A stretch of 64,000 nt of DNA, taken from assembly GCA_947044365.1 (NCBI GenBank), contig OX345638.1, forward strand, positions 194,501-258,500, given 5' to 3'. The notes under the pieces were generated by a model, which was not told where the DNA came from, searched no databases, and was given only the letters and a program-made list of their open reading frames with translations. Position numbers and translations under genes: made by a program. The stretch comes from Petrosia ficiformis (Eukaryota; Porifera; Demospongiae; Haplosclerida; Petrosiidae). Below, piece after piece: positions 1-12,925 of this stretch; position 1 is the stretch's first letter; each line of letters begins with the position of its first letter.

Positions 1-840
1 TTCTTCCTCTATTTCATTTTTTGATGTCATCTTCTCTCCCTCAAGACCGTGAAACTCTCTGGTTATATTCTGAGCACGCCAACCAAATCCTCCTCGATCC
101 TCATCATAATCCATACGATATTCATCCCGAACCTAAAATAGATTCAGATATTATCTATTTAAACACACACACAAAAGCCCTACCTGGCCTCCAGATTTAC
201 CTCTACCATACTGTCTACCCTCCTGAAATCCAATATCCCAATCTGTCCTTATAATCCTGGAATCTAACTTGGTGCCGTTAATGAAATTAATAGCATTAGT
301 AGCATCATTTCTATTGTAATACTCCACAAAACAGAATCCACATGGAGTTCTTTTAACACGATCAAGACCCATTATAACACGCTTGACTTCCCCTGCCATT
401 GTGAACAACTCGTACATCTGCTCCTCGGTAGTGTAAAATGATAGATTACCAACATAGAGAGTTGATGTAGTCTTCAATTTTTGATCATAATCATCTTCAT
501 TGAGCTAATTAAAAATAATAGTTATACATATGTATATGCATATAAATTATATATCGTTCCATATAGGTGCTTCTTATGTCATTACATTACATCATATATT
601 CCAGACAGTCAACTCGTTAAGTGTTAATGTATATTGTTCTGTTACTATAAATAGTAGATGGGTATAGTGACGTTTAGAAATCGTTGTTTCATAGCCCTAA
701 TCACAAGCTGCAGCCCCCTCCTATTTATTAATTATGAATAACATGCTATTACCAACTTATAAACTACTATTCTATAATGACACGTGATATACACATGACA
801 TACTTACTCCTGATTTCTGATCCCTATAATTACTAGCCAT
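1..840 (-). CDS. NCBP2: Nuclear cap-binding protein subunit 2 (CBP20), 3' end outside window
   Basis: Small subunit of the nuclear cap-binding complex. With NCBP1 it binds the m7G cap of nascent RNAs and feeds splicing, export and decay. Exons are 840-808, 504-184 and 132 down to the left edge; the frame is unbroken across both GT-AG introns. The first exon encodes the conserved YRDQ start ([11 protein letters not shown]). The middle exon carries the RRM with RNP2 ([10 protein letters not shown]) and RNP1 (GFCFVEY), and the cap-binding-loop text [18 protein letters not shown]. The last exon continues with [17 protein letters not shown], as in animal CBP20, then an acidic tail that leaves the window still open. 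The N-terminal arm is shorter than in human. Its start codon lies 73 bp from that of the divergent NUFIP1 gene. Recognised from family memory; the match is close to unambiguous. Confidence 0.96.
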
Positions 841-913
841 CTTGTCCACACTAAAGTCAGCCCCTCCCACATTACTTGCTAATTAGACCACGTGGCTATC
901 TCTACAGACAAAA
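841..913. promoter_or_regulatory. Short divergent promoter, NCBP2 / NUFIP1
   Basis: Only 73 bp separate the two start codons, so 5' UTRs and core promoter elements must overlap or be extremely short. The gap contains a palindromic CCACGTGG E-box and a CCCCTCCC tract. No TATA box is obvious. Promoter function is inferred from geometry. Confidence 0.5.
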
Positions 914-2819
914 ATGTATCATAATCTACCACCTCAACCATTATTCTGGCCACATCTACCTGGAACTTGGCTGCAACATCCTTCTCCTCCTCCATATTCT
1001 ACTCAATGTTTAGCTCCTCATCCTCATCCTCCTTTTCCTCCATACTATGCTCAAAGCTATGGTAGTGGTATACCCTCGGGTGTACCAGTGGGATGGAAAG
1101 GGAGAGATAGGACTAGACATGATCAGAGGAAAGTGTTCAGATGTAAGCAGTGTGATAAAGAGTACAAGTCCGAGGAATCATATAGATTACATCTACAATC
1201 ACATGTGAAAGTACGTTTTGATACCTGTACTGTGTTTCAATAGTCTCATACCTATACCATGGAAATGGGAATGTGGCCGAACAATTCATAATTCCTTTTT
1301 TTTTCTTACAGTGTTCACAATGTGATTTTACTGCTTTACCAAAACAAGTAAAAGAGCATGGCATTGTAAGTATAGCATATCTATCATAATTATGTACACA
1401 AATGAATTACGTATGTATATATGTACACACTCACAATGTTTATTAATAATGTATTTTTCAGGTACACTCTCTACCAGAATTCCTGAGCTTCTCTTCATCT
1501 GATGATATCAAGAAATGGAGAGAAGAAAGAAAGAAGTTTGTTGAGTTATTAATTAATTAATTAATTAATTAATTTAATTAACTATTAATAGAAATTTTCC
1601 TACAAGTGCTAATGTCACTAAAAAGCAGCAGTTACTAGAGAAACGTAAAGAACGAGGAGATATTCTTGATACTCCATTATATAAGTAAGTATTGTAAAGT
1701 TTAATAGTGAATTAGACAGCATTTTAATATTCTATTTTGAAACTCTAACCAGACCAAGGGCTATATATGGCCTTGATGCTTAATTGTATGTTTAGGAGAT
1801 TGATAAATAAACATTTAATTGAACAGGTATGTTAATCGATTGATTAGTGATTATGATAGGGGTAGAGGTAGAGGGAGGGGGAGAGGTAGAGGTGGAAGAA
1901 ACCATTGGAGAGGATGTAATAGGAGAAATGGAGGATGGCACTCAAGACAAAATTATGAATACCAACAATCTAATGAATGTGAGTAATAGTAATGAATATG
2001 TAATTATAATACTATATATTAATATTTTATCCTAGCAATTATTATTTTAATATCTTAGATGGGTGTGATAATTCTGTTATAACCAATGAAGTAAGAGAGG
2101 TTGAGAGTAAAGAGAAGACGACATTAGAGTCTAAGGATCAGTTAATGGTATCAAATGGTGACCACTCACCTTTAAATGTAGATGATAAAAAACCACTGTT
2201 TGATGAAAATGAGATTTGTAAGGGACAAAGAGGAAGACAGAATAGAGGAAGAGGAGGAGAACGTGGTAGAGGAAGATATGTTTATAACAAGAGACCACAC
2301 TCAGTTAATGAACAAACAAAATGGAAGAGAGTATGTTATAATGAGAAGATGGACCAATAGAAATAATAAATACTTAGTTTAATTAAACACTTGTTATTCA
2401 AAAGGAAGCCATCTAGCTAACTAAATATGGTATCCATGGAGATAAACTCCTAGATACAAAAATGGCTGAATAGAGAGTTTTTGAAATTAAGCATTAGATT
2501 TTCTCGAATTATAAATGAAAAATGATGTATTTTTTAATGTAGAAAATGGTAACAATGAATGAAATTATTCCTAAAAAGCCAACACTGTTAGAAAAGGTAT
2601 AATTAAATGTCTGTCTTTCTTATGTATGTATGTATGTATGCATGTATGTATGTATGTATGTATGTCTGTCTGTCTGTCTGTCTGTCTGTTAGTAATTATT
2701 TATTTATTGTTTTCCCATAGTTGTTAGCTGCTGAAATTCGTAAAGAACACAACACTATACTTCAGTGTGTGAGATATACTGTTAAAAATAATTTTTTTAA
2801 CAGTACATCTAACCCTTGA
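914..2819 (+). CDS. NUFIP1: NUFIP1-like RNA-binding zinc-finger protein
   Basis: Nuclear FMRP-interacting protein 1 family: a scaffold for box C/D snoRNP assembly, and in mammals also a ribophagy receptor. Exons are 914-1210, 1312-1365, 1462-1535, 1592-1684, 1827-1978, 2059-2330, 2543-2596 and 2721-2819, giving about 364 residues. In order: a Pro/Tyr-rich N-terminus; a C2H2 finger (CKQCDKEYKSEESYRLHLQSH); a second finger split by an intron (CSQCDFTALPKQVKEH then GIVH); the signature KKWREERKKNFPTSANV; two Arg/Gly-rich stretches; and the conserved C-terminus TLLEKLLAAEIRKEHNTILQ followed by CVRYTVKNNFF. The signature and the C-terminus are what identify NUFIP1. The last two exons fall beyond an apparent in-frame stop that is intronic once the GTATGT donor at 2331 is used. 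Confidence 0.93.
2618..2692. repeat. (TATG)n then (TCTG)n microsatellite
   Basis: Compound tetranucleotide repeat inside the last intron of NUFIP1; the unit changes from TATG to TCTG halfway along. Confidence 0.95.
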
Positions 2820-2913
2820 AACTAATTATCACTTCAATTCAGTGTGACAAAGATGTGTGTTAATAGTTAACAATCATTACTATTCTATATATAGTATTAA
2901 CAATAGGACAATA

Positions 2914-2914
<1 letters not shown>

Positions 2915-2970
<56 letters not shown>
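2915..2970. repeat. (TA)n microsatellite
   Basis: Uninterrupted TA dinucleotides just downstream of the NUFIP1 stop codon. The rest of the stretch from 2820 to 3260 is AT-rich with no gene seen. Confidence 0.95.
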
Positions 2971-2972
<2 letters not shown>

Positions 2973-3261
2973 GTATAATTAGTATATATATGTATATACA
3001 ATTTATAGTGGTATGTTTATTAGTGATATAATTGGATTCAATTAGGTGATGATAATTATTATAATTAAATTTATATTCCTGTTATGGTTGCTGTCATCTG
3101 TATGTACATATTTATATACTCAATTTATGGTATTGATTATGGTAATAACCATAAGTATACTTTCAGGACATTACATCATCATTATATTGTATTGATTATT
3201 CTAGACTGAGGTGAGTTGTGTTTTAGTTGCAATAGTGCCATTTCTATTTGTTGCAAATTTC

Positions 3262-3690
3262 AGTTTTGATTCTATTTATAGTAGCACCATTGCTATTTAT
3301 AGTAACACCAGTTCTATTTATAGTAACACCATTTCTATTTATAGTAGCACCAGTTCTATTTATAGTAGCAACATTGCTATTTATAGTAACACCATTTCTA
3401 TTTATAGTAACACCATTTCTATTTATAGTAGCACTGTTTTTATTTATAGTTACACCATTTCTATTTATAGTAGCACTAGTTCTATTTATAGTAACACCAT
3501 TTCTATTTATGGTAGCACCATTTCTATTTATAGTAACACTGTTTTTATTTATAGTAGCAACATTGCTATTTATAGTAGCACTAGTTCTATTTATAGTAAC
3601 ACCATTCTATTTATAGTAGCACCAGTTCTATTTATAGTAACACCATTTCTATTTATAGTAGCACCAGTTCTATTTATAGTAGCAACATTG
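3262..3690. repeat. 21-bp minisatellite (TCTATTTATAGTAACACCATT)
   Basis: About 20 tandem copies of a 21-bp unit with small substitutions (AACACC, AGCACC, AGCAAC). Because 21 is a multiple of three, two forward frames stay open over its length and mimic a repetitive membrane protein. It sits in the convergent gap between NUFIP1 and the BCOR-like gene. No coding evidence is seen in the rest of 3691-4082. Confidence 0.93.
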
Positions 3691-4082
3691 CTATTTATAG
3701 TATATTTAGACTGGACATTCATCATGACACAATACAAACAAGGTCTTATCTTGATAACTTGATTTCAATGCTTAAATTTTGTGATAATTGTAATATATGT
3801 AACTATTTAGATATAAATTGCTCAAGCCAAACTCAAGTAATTATAATAATTATAATTATTATACATATAATATTATAAGTTTGACAAAAACAATATTATT
3901 AAAAAAATATATCGAAGAAGAGTTACAAGTAATATAATAATTATCTTGAGAAGAGAGATTAGATGTACTTAGCACACAAAAAGAACTTCTTGATTCTGTG
4001 AAGAGAATGATATATGCATCTTTTAAAACTCGTTATATCATTAACCAAGACTTAACCAGCCACCACATCAAAAAGGGAGAGA

Positions 4083-4969
4083 TTAGTCGTCGATATTCTC
4101 CACTGTAATATCAAATAAATTTCTTAATGAGTTACATAGAGGTACTAATTCCAGTATGGTTCCTCTTTTAAAACTCTGAATTCTGTTGTGTTTTGAGAGT
4201 GGATTTTTCTTTAGTTGGGCTATAAATTCTTCTATTGAAATGTTATATGTAGTGACATCTAATTGAGATAGGAGCTCTTCACGAGATATATCGAGAGCCT
4301 GAAGTACATCATGAAGAAAATGAAAATTGTGTCGCCTAGCGAAAGAATATATATACATTTTAGCCTCATTCTCAAGAGTTACGAGTTTGTGGACTTACCT
4401 TGGGTTTGGGCCTGAGGATAAAGTAAGATTATAAACAGGGAGAAGAGGGTAGTTTGACATTTCTATAACAGCTGATATATAAATCACTGGTTGATTCAAT
4501 TCACTGCCAAGCAAAGGTTCTGTAAAATATATAGATAGATAGATGGTATGAATAGATACCAGTGCAGGATAAATAGATGCAGCAAACCTTGGTATGTATC
4601 AATAGGTAAGGTGATTGCCTGTTCTGATCCTGTAAAAGGTGATGGAGATCGTTTGGTACTACTTTTAGGAGAAGCCGAAACACGTTTAGAAACACGTCCC
4701 TTTTGATACTGCTTCTTTCTTCTTTCAACAACTCCTTCAGTGAGAAACAGAGAGATTAAACGAAGACAGGCAGGCACTAAATATAACATACCTTGAAGAA
4801 AATGAACTATGTCAGGATAGCCAGCTGATCCAGCAAGCTCCAATGGATTTCTTTCACAATATTCAGCTAAAGGATCCGCTCCATATTTTACAAGAATACT
4901 TACAATTTCTAAATTACCAGCTTCAACAGCATCATGTATCGGTCTATTATTACCATAGAGAAATGAAAG

Positions 4970-5000
<31 letters not shown>

Positions 5001-5010
5001 CACACATACA

Positions 5011-5044
<34 letters not shown>

Positions 5045-5370
5045 CATACATACATACATACATACATACGTACATACATACATACATACATACCATACAT
5101 ACATACATACATATATACATACATACATACATACATACATACCATACATACAAACATATATAAATATACATGCATACATACACACACACACACATGCACC
5201 TTGTTCCATCATATGCTGGTAGGTTAGGGTTAGCTCCATTTTGTAACAATGTTTCTACAATTTCTTTGTGTCCATTATTACAAGCCTCATGTAATGGAGT
5301 CCAACCAGCATTGTCTTGTACATTAATCTTTAATCGTTCCATTAATAAGAAATAACGTAACATATCCTTT

Positions 5371-5416
<46 letters not shown>

Positions 5417-8400
5417 CAGACAAACTCACAGATTTTCCATTTCTACAGACGTGATGTAGAGGTGAGTCTCCCGAGCCTGTGCTTTTTTTTGCTAAAATAG
5501 CTTTACAACGTCGAATAAATCCTACAGTAGAATTTGAAAATATCATTATATTACAATACTTCTTCATTACAGTGTTAATATATATAATATATACATGTAA
5601 TTATATTAGCCACAAAACCAGAGTACCTGGTGAGAACTCTTCACGAGTACTGGATCTAGTCTCTCTCTCTCTAGTAGATCCATATATACTATCAGGATCT
5701 TTACTAGATACACTGTCACTAATAAAACTACTAGAGTCATCCTAGAGAGAATAAATAGATAGATTTATGAATAGATAGATATATAGAATAGATAAATAGA
5801 TTGATTGAATGAATGAATAGAGAGATAGATTGAATAGATGAAGGAATGGATGGAAAACTGTGTAGAGAGATATATCAATGTATCATTACATAGATATAGA
5901 TCACTAAATAGAGAGATAGATAGATAGATAGATAGATAATGGATAGAGAAACATACATGTGAATGCGATGGTGAAGCGTGCTCTCTTAAATATCTTGCTC
6001 TTCTTCTTGTCAATCGAGGAGAGTTAGGAGGTGGTTCTTCCTCTTCCTCATCTCCTGGAAGAGCAGTTGCTTTCCGTTCTCTCTCATTATGTATAATCTG
6101 TTTTACCATTTCATGTCTTCTTTTTACTAAATATAATAAAGGGACTTAAATTGGACCAATCAGATCTCACAATTACTATTACATCACTTATAATACACCA
6201 ATCAGATCTCACAATTACTACTACATCACTTATAATACACCAATCAGATCTCACAATTACTATTACATCACTTATAATACACCAATCAGATCTCACAATT
6301 ACTACTACATCACTTATAATACACCAATCAGATCTCACAATTACTACTACATCACTTATAATACACCAATCAGATCTCACAATTACTACTACATCACTTA
6401 TAATACACCAATCAGATCTCACAATTACTATTACATCACTTATAATACACCAATCAGATCTCACAATTACTATTACATCACTTATAATACACCAATCAGA
6501 TCTCACAATTACTACTACATCACTTATAATACACCAATCAGATCTCACAATTACTATTACATCACTTATAATACACCAATCAGATCTCACAATTACTATT
6601 ACATCACTTATAATACACCAATCAGATCTCACAATTACTACTACATCACTTATAATACACCAATCAGATCTCACAATTACTATTACATCACTTATAATAC
6701 ACCAATCAGATCTCACAATTACTACTACATCACTTATAATACACCAGATCGTAATATCATATTTCACTCACTAGTGGTAGTTTCTGCTCTGCTTCGTGAT
6801 TTTAATATGACAGGTATAAAATCCTGAAATTTCTTTTTTTTAGCAGGTGAATCAAAATCAGATTCTATCATTCCTGTTGACTTTACTTTCTACAATAATA
6901 AGAAATGAGTTTGTCTTAAGACGGTAATGTAAAACCTTTATCTACTACAAACAGTATTAGATATAATCATGTGTTCTTCATTTCAGATGGTATACAACAC
7001 AAGATGATATCATCAGTCATGTGGCATATATTATAATAGAAATATATATATATATATATAATATAATTTGTGTGTGTGTGATCGTATTTGCAAACATAGG
7101 GAAGTCAATTTTGATCAAATGCTTACATTCAAAGCTATTTGTTAACATTTATAATAGACATCATCATTACTGCATGCAATTTATACCAAAGCTGTACATA
7201 TTTATGTATATACATGTAATATGGTGTAGAAATAATTTATCATTAATGTAGTTATCATGCCCTCCTGATAGAGTTAGATAAAAGTCATTTTTAATGAGTT
7301 TGGGATCATAAAACCTGTTTATCGAAATATTTATCTTACCTTGGGTTTCTTTGTTAAACGAGGTGGTTTCTTTCTCCTCTTGCTTCTTCTCAAACCCTTT
7401 TGCTCTTCTTCTTCCTCATGTACATTACTATATGTTTCATTATCACTGCTACTACACATATCATCTTCATCATTATTGACATCATCATCATCTCCACAAA
7501 TATCATCACTAATAACATCAACCACTAACCCATTTGCGTCGTAAACATGGCCAAACTTCACAACATTCTTTTTGATCTGATCTTTTCTCTTCTCTTTGTG
7601 TCCTTCCTCAGTTTCATCACAAACCAACGAAGGCACACTCCTTGGAGTGGTTTTTCTAGAATCAAACAGGTTCCGAGGTAACATCTGACTATCACGTGAT
7701 TGAGTTTGTGAATCATCAGATAGATATTCACTCTTTGGTGATATTAAAGAGAAAGGTAGAGAGACAACAAGAGATAGATCACAAGAGGAAGCAGGAGATG
7801 ATGGGGCAGAGGATGATGAACTCTCTGTGTCTAAATCAAGCTCAAATCCGACTAATGAAGGTGCAATAGGAGATGAATCAAATGACAGCAAGTCTTCTTT
7901 CTCTTCCAAGATGTTACTATCTGTTCCCAGTTTCTCCCATTCCATATCAACAGCATCATAATTATCATTACTATTGAATGAGGAAGGCTTGGAAAATGGA
8001 CGTGAGCTTTCATTGATAGCTTGAGACGAGTGATATCTATATCTATCTTGCGATGTGAAGTGATGTCTCCATTGTAAAGAAGTGGGCTGAATCCTTTCAG
8101 AGGTAATGGGACGTATCCATTCTATAGAGGAGGTTGAAGTGGAATTATTCAGATAGAATGAGGTAGGTTCCAATGTACCTGTTGACAAAGCAGTCTGTAT
8201 AGTGGAGGTGGTAGGTGTATCCTTTAATGATATATTGAGATCTGGGGTAGATTGAACTTTATTTGATAAAAAGCTATTCTGTTGAGTCGGGAAAACAGAG
8301 AAAGAATGACTCTTGCTTGTTGATACAGGAGTTGGTTGAGATGTAGTAAGATGAGAGTTAGGTTCAAACATACTTGTTGACACGGTACTTTGAGATGATT

Positions 8401-10247
8401 GTACCTGTCCTACAGAGGTAGGTTGAAACTTACCTCTCGATGTGGTAATCTGTGATGAATGCACCTGCTCAACAGAAGTTGGCTCGAGTCTACCTCCTGA
8501 TGAGGTACTCTGTACCTGCTCTACAGAGGTAGGTTGGAGTCTACTTCTGAATGAGGTAATCTGTACCTGTACTGCAGAGGTTGGCTCGAGTCTACTTCTT
8601 GATGACGTACTAAGAGTTGTAGCTTTAGATGAATGTAACTGCTCAACAGAAGTAGCTTGGAGTCTACCTCTAGATGTGGTACTCTGAGTTGAATGTAACT
8701 GCTCAATAGATGTAGGTTGGAGACTACCTCTCGATGTGGTACTCTGAGTTGAATGTAACTGCTCAATAGATGTAGGTTGAAGACTACCTCTCGATGTGGT
8801 ACTCTGAGTTGAATGTAACTGCTCAATAGAGGTAGGTTGAAGACTACCTCTAGATATGGTACTCTGAGTTGAATGTAACTGCTCAATAGATGTAGATGGG
8901 AGTCTACTTACAGATGAGGTAGTTTGAGATATTGCTTGAGATAAATGCTCACCAGACTGAAGTGATGAAGTAGATTTTGTTTGATATGTAGTGACTGGTT
9001 TCATTTGGTTGAGTTGTAATCCATGAGTTGAAGAGCTATGCTGATAGGAGCCATGCTTAGTGATAGATTCCTTTTCATTAACAGAAACAGGAAGACCTAA
9101 ATCACTTGATATATTAGACATCAATACATCACAATGACTAGTTCTTGTGGTTGAAGCACTCTTACAATAAGAATGCTCTACGTGTAATCGTTGAGCAGAT
9201 AAAGAATTCAAAATATTATGATCTTTACCAGACACGACTTTTGATGAAGGTATCACATCTTTTCTATCCTGTGTGTAATTTCTAATTACTGACACATCAT
9301 TACCAGTCCGGTCCCAGTTCTCCCTCACTGAGGGGGTACTGGGACCAGTGGATAATTCCCTCTTTTGAGATGAAGCTTGTTTGTGTGTATCATCAATTGA
9401 TCGTGAAATTCTAAATAATAAAATAATTATAATAAACACAACCACATATAGAAAGCATTACCTATGAATAACATTGTGTTGTGTATTAACAGATAATGAT
9501 GTCACTCTGTCACCATCTTTCGAGCGTGAGTGATATGTACTATGTAAGTAAGGTCTTATAGATGGAGATGTTTGGATATGTGATTTTTCACTCAGCTCAG
9601 TGGAAGGTACTTTATCTAAAGGACTACTCATTGGAGAGCTCTGTGTCAGGGAGTGTCGTTGATGTAGATCGAGACCCGTCTCAGTGGAAGGTACTTTATC
9701 TAAAGGGCTACTCATAGGAGAGATCCGTGCTATGGAGTGTCGTTGACGTGGATCTCTTGGAAGAGGTGACCCTTCATTCTCAGTTGAATTTGGAGATGGA
9801 TAATAGGGTAGTGAAGGAGATTGGTTCCAGGACTGTCCTGAAGGAGAGGAGGTGTCTGAAGAAGTGTGCTGGACTGGTGAGTTCCAAAGTGGTTGAGTGT
9901 GCTGATGTCGAGACTGGGGATGGATGTCACGTCTAGTATCACCACTATAAGAACAAGAAAGATAATGTATAATTAATAAGTCCATCTTCATTGCTTACCT
10001 TCTGCCTCTCCATCTTCCAACAGCTCCACCTCTAAACTGTCTATCTCCCCACTACAATAAAAAATATCCCGGTAGACATGCATAATACACATAGATAGAC
10101 GGATGTATGAATAGATAGATAGACAGACATACAGCTTCCAATACAAAAAAACCAATAGCTAAACGTAAGCCCTTGATCAAAATATTTTGTGGGAAAAGGT
10201 CAGTCAGATACACACACAGTGATAACATACATATATACATCTATATA

Positions 10248-10333
<86 letters not shown>

Positions 10334-11323
10334 ATATATATAGATAGTATTATACATACATACCTGAGTATTAAAACCATTTGCATGAGGAAGAGGTGGT
10401 GGCGGCTTAGGAGGGTAGTTATAAAAGTTTCCATTATTAACAGATGGCGGTAGTGTTTGTCTCCAATATGTCCCACCAATCCATGGATCAGGAGCACTAA
10501 CAAAATAATAACACACTGATTTGTATGAGCTGAAGCAGTGTTTTTAATAAGCTCATATGGTGCACCATTGACCCAAACAGCTTCCTATTTGGCACTGCAC
10601 AGTCTCTCTTTGGGCCAGATGGTTTATAATATCACTAACATTAACTGTTTGTTAAATGGCTCAGTAAGTATTCCCAATGGCACACACAAACTATTGTTGA
10701 GCCAATTTTGCCCAAGCTTCAAAAATTATCAAAAACTCTGAGGTGAAGTCATGTGAGATAAAGTCACGTGAGGGTGATAAATCACAAAACCTTATAATTG
10801 AGACCATTGTCCCTAGGATCAAGGGAAGTGTTTGTAAGTTAAGCACAGTTACAGGGCAACGAGTACACATTTCTATTTGATGTGAATACTGCTTTACAAT
10901 ATATAATAACTTGAATATTGCTTATTGTGTTAAACTCCTCTAAATATCACAGCAACAGGTTTCTATAGGGAGGTTGGTACGTTAAAAACTCATTAAACAC
11001 TTGGAAACTGGCCAATCAGATTGCAGCATTTTAATCGAATATATGTATTCAACTCTACGATATATTCAACTTACAAGCTATTAACAAGAGGATTGCAAAC
11101 AAACTATTGATATAAATATTTCATAAATATTATATTTTGTAAATACATTAAAAGCTGTTTGTATGTCTCACCAGCTCCTTTGCCAACTGGTATCAGTATA
11201 CTGTGTTCCAGGAGGGAGAGTAGTAGGTTGCTGTTGATAGTTACCTCTACCAATGGAATATGTACCGCCTCTTCTGGGTACCATATGACTATCTCTCCAT
11301 CTGTTATTTTGAAACGTCTCCAT
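4083..11323 (-). CDS. BCOR: BCOR/BCORL1-like co-repressor (ankyrin repeats plus PUFD)
   Basis: Homologue of BCL6 co-repressor, the scaffold of variant PRC1 (PRC1.1) that binds PCGF1. Fourteen exons: 11323-11172, 10496-10364, 10051-9999, 9944-9462, 9410-7340, 6889-6772, 6126-5957, 5741-5627, 5521-5430, 5366-5200, 4943-4792, 4734-4588, 4519-4399, 4335-4083. The frame stays open for 1408 residues. The N-terminal two thirds are low-complexity (RGG, PPPP, Ser/Thr-rich) and hold a 20-residue repeat block. A Lys/Arg-rich NLS-like cluster ([17 protein letters not shown]) follows. Ankyrin repeats read [52 protein letters not shown], the same order and wording as human BCOR. The C-terminus ([19 protein letters not shown] to the stop) aligns with the PUFD domain. 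The start is the first in-frame ATG of a typical RGG exon; an upstream non-coding exon is possible. Confidence 0.88.
4972..5175. repeat. (TACA)n microsatellite in BCOR-like intron
   Basis: Tetranucleotide array in the intron between the second and third ankyrin exons (5199-4944). It generates open frames of repeating IHTY/YVCM residues that are not genes. Confidence 0.95.
5369..5417. repeat. (GATA)n microsatellite
   Basis: Short GATA array directly upstream (in gene sense) of the acceptor of the exon 5366-5200, so the (TATC)n on the coding strand serves as its polypyrimidine tract. Confidence 0.9.
5752..5945. repeat. GATA/GAAT-rich microsatellite
   Basis: Degenerate GATA and GAATGAAT repeats filling the BCOR-like intron between exons 6126-5957 and 5741-5627. 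Confidence 0.85.
6146..6746. repeat. 42-bp minisatellite, 14 copies, in BCOR-like intron
   Basis: Fourteen head-to-tail copies of a 42-bp unit beginning ACACCAATCAGATCTCACAA. Copies are nearly identical except for one C/T position. The unit length is a multiple of three, so both strands are open throughout (about 207 and 218 codons). It lies inside the intron 6771-6127 and is removed by splicing. Confidence 0.95.
8425..8905 (-). repeat. 60-bp coding repeat (20-residue Ser/Thr/Gln unit) in BCOR-like exon 5
   Basis: In-frame tandem units of the form [20 protein letters not shown]. Four are almost identical, and further diverged units run toward the C-terminus. A smaller duplication lies in the neighbouring exon 4, where the text [14 protein letters not shown] occurs twice. 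No domain assignment; it behaves as an expanding disordered linker. Confidence 0.9.
10251..10345. repeat. (TA)n microsatellite
   Basis: Long TA run in the second intron of the BCOR-like gene (10363-10052). Confidence 0.95.
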
Positions 11324-11515
11324 ATGATTTTGTTTTCTGTAAAGCTATTTCCTAATCCAGTAACCAACAGCCATCTTGTCTTCCTAAACATATGCTGTCG
11401 AATAAAAAGTGGGCGTTACCTTATTAACTAAATTTACCACACCCATTGATCACATGACTTGTATTGTGACCCCATGACTTCTGCATGATCAGCTCTAGTC
11501 ATTATTTTTGTGAAG
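11324..11515. promoter_or_regulatory. Divergent promoter, BCOR-like / ATP6AP2
   Basis: 192 bp separate the two start codons. The gap holds GGGCG and CACACCC boxes and a GATCACATGAC word that recurs across the window. A candidate acceptor (TTTACAG) just upstream of the BCOR-like ATG suggests a 5' non-coding exon may begin in or beyond it. Confidence 0.45.
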
Positions 11516-12169
11516 ATGAATTCTAGATCATTGATAATATTAGTCTGTATGTTATGATTCCAATCAGGACTTTCATGTGTATAAATTGTTTTATTCTGTA
11601 GGTATCGTTGGTTGCCTAGCAACTGGTACTGTATGGGAGATCATTTTACAAGGGAAGGTATGTGTACATATTCATTACTTCAATATATTATATATATCTT
11701 TATAGTCATCCAGTAAAAGTCGTATGTATGTTCTACATGACTGGAAGACGAGAGGTGGTGTTTATTCAGATGACACCAGCGTTCCATTTCCTGTGTATCA
11801 AACATCAGATATCATATTGAAGACTATGGGGATATTAAGGGTATATTAATATATCAAACTTGTTATTTAAACCTGTTTTTAAGAGTTGTTTATCAGGAGG
11901 GAGTGAATTGGCCTGGTGTAAATCTTGGTAACTTATTCAGTCGGCCACTTGCTACTGCGCTGTTTATCATTGATGGTGTGTCAGATGATGTGGATGTTCT
12001 TCCTCTCTCAGACAGATCTTACCATGTTGATCAAACTGGTTTAACTGGTCAAACGAGTGATGATATTCAGTTAATGTTTGAAGGGGATAATATATTGAAT
12101 CATTTTTATCGACTATTTGATGGACAGTCTCTAACTCTGAGTGTATCCGGAGATGAAGAGGTATATACT

Positions 12170-12201
<32 letters not shown>

Positions 12202-12893
12202 TATGTAACAATATGTATGTACATTATATTTTTTAGGCATTTTCATTGGTCAATTCACCAACAAATCGTCTTGTAAATGAAAAGGTAATTTTTATCCAAT
12301 ATGTATGTACATGTATAATATATATATGTGTGTGTGTATATGTATGTGTGTGTATGTATGTGTTTGTCACCTTGTAAAATCTCATTCTCTTTAATAGCCT
12401 TCCATTCAAGAAATGAACAATCTACTTGAAAAGGAACTTTTTGATTTCACTTGTCAGGTGTGTGTGTTTTAAGTGTATCTGTGTACAATTATATGTACAT
12501 ATATGTATATGTGTAACACATACATACATACATACATGTATGTTTCTCATTATTTACAGGTTGATAGTAAATTTGTTACTGAACTACTGACCATTAGCAC
12601 TTCCGTGAAAAAAGTTAGTATTAATAAATATAATTAATATCAGGAGCTTCCTCATTAATGCCTACACTTCAATAATTTGTATTTCAGCTCTCACAGTCTG
12701 CAGTTACTGATAATGTACCAGATATATATGTCTTTAGTTTCACAACACTCGGGGTATGTTTGAAAATTTTCAGTAATCTTAATATTGCGAATTTACTCAT
12801 TACAGGCCTTACAAAGTAAATATGGAGTTCATTCAGATCAAATGAAACTCGCTATGAAACTGGTACACGAGACTATTCTACAAGTAAGTAATA

Positions 12894-12925
<32 letters not shown>

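Noticed and set aside
3211..3762. 183-codon frame resembling a membrane protein
   Set aside because: Translation of the 21-bp minisatellite; a second frame is equally open.
6146..6746. CRISPR-like regular array
   Set aside because: Units are contiguous with no unique spacers, and the genome is eukaryotic.
6111..6774. Two 207-218 codon frames on opposite strands
   Set aside because: Produced by the 42-bp minisatellite, whose unit is a multiple of three; inside a BCOR-like intron.
8442..8886. Overlapping open frames over the BCOR-like repeat block
   Set aside because: Shadows of the 60-bp coding repeat; only the long minus frame continues in phase into neighbouring exons.
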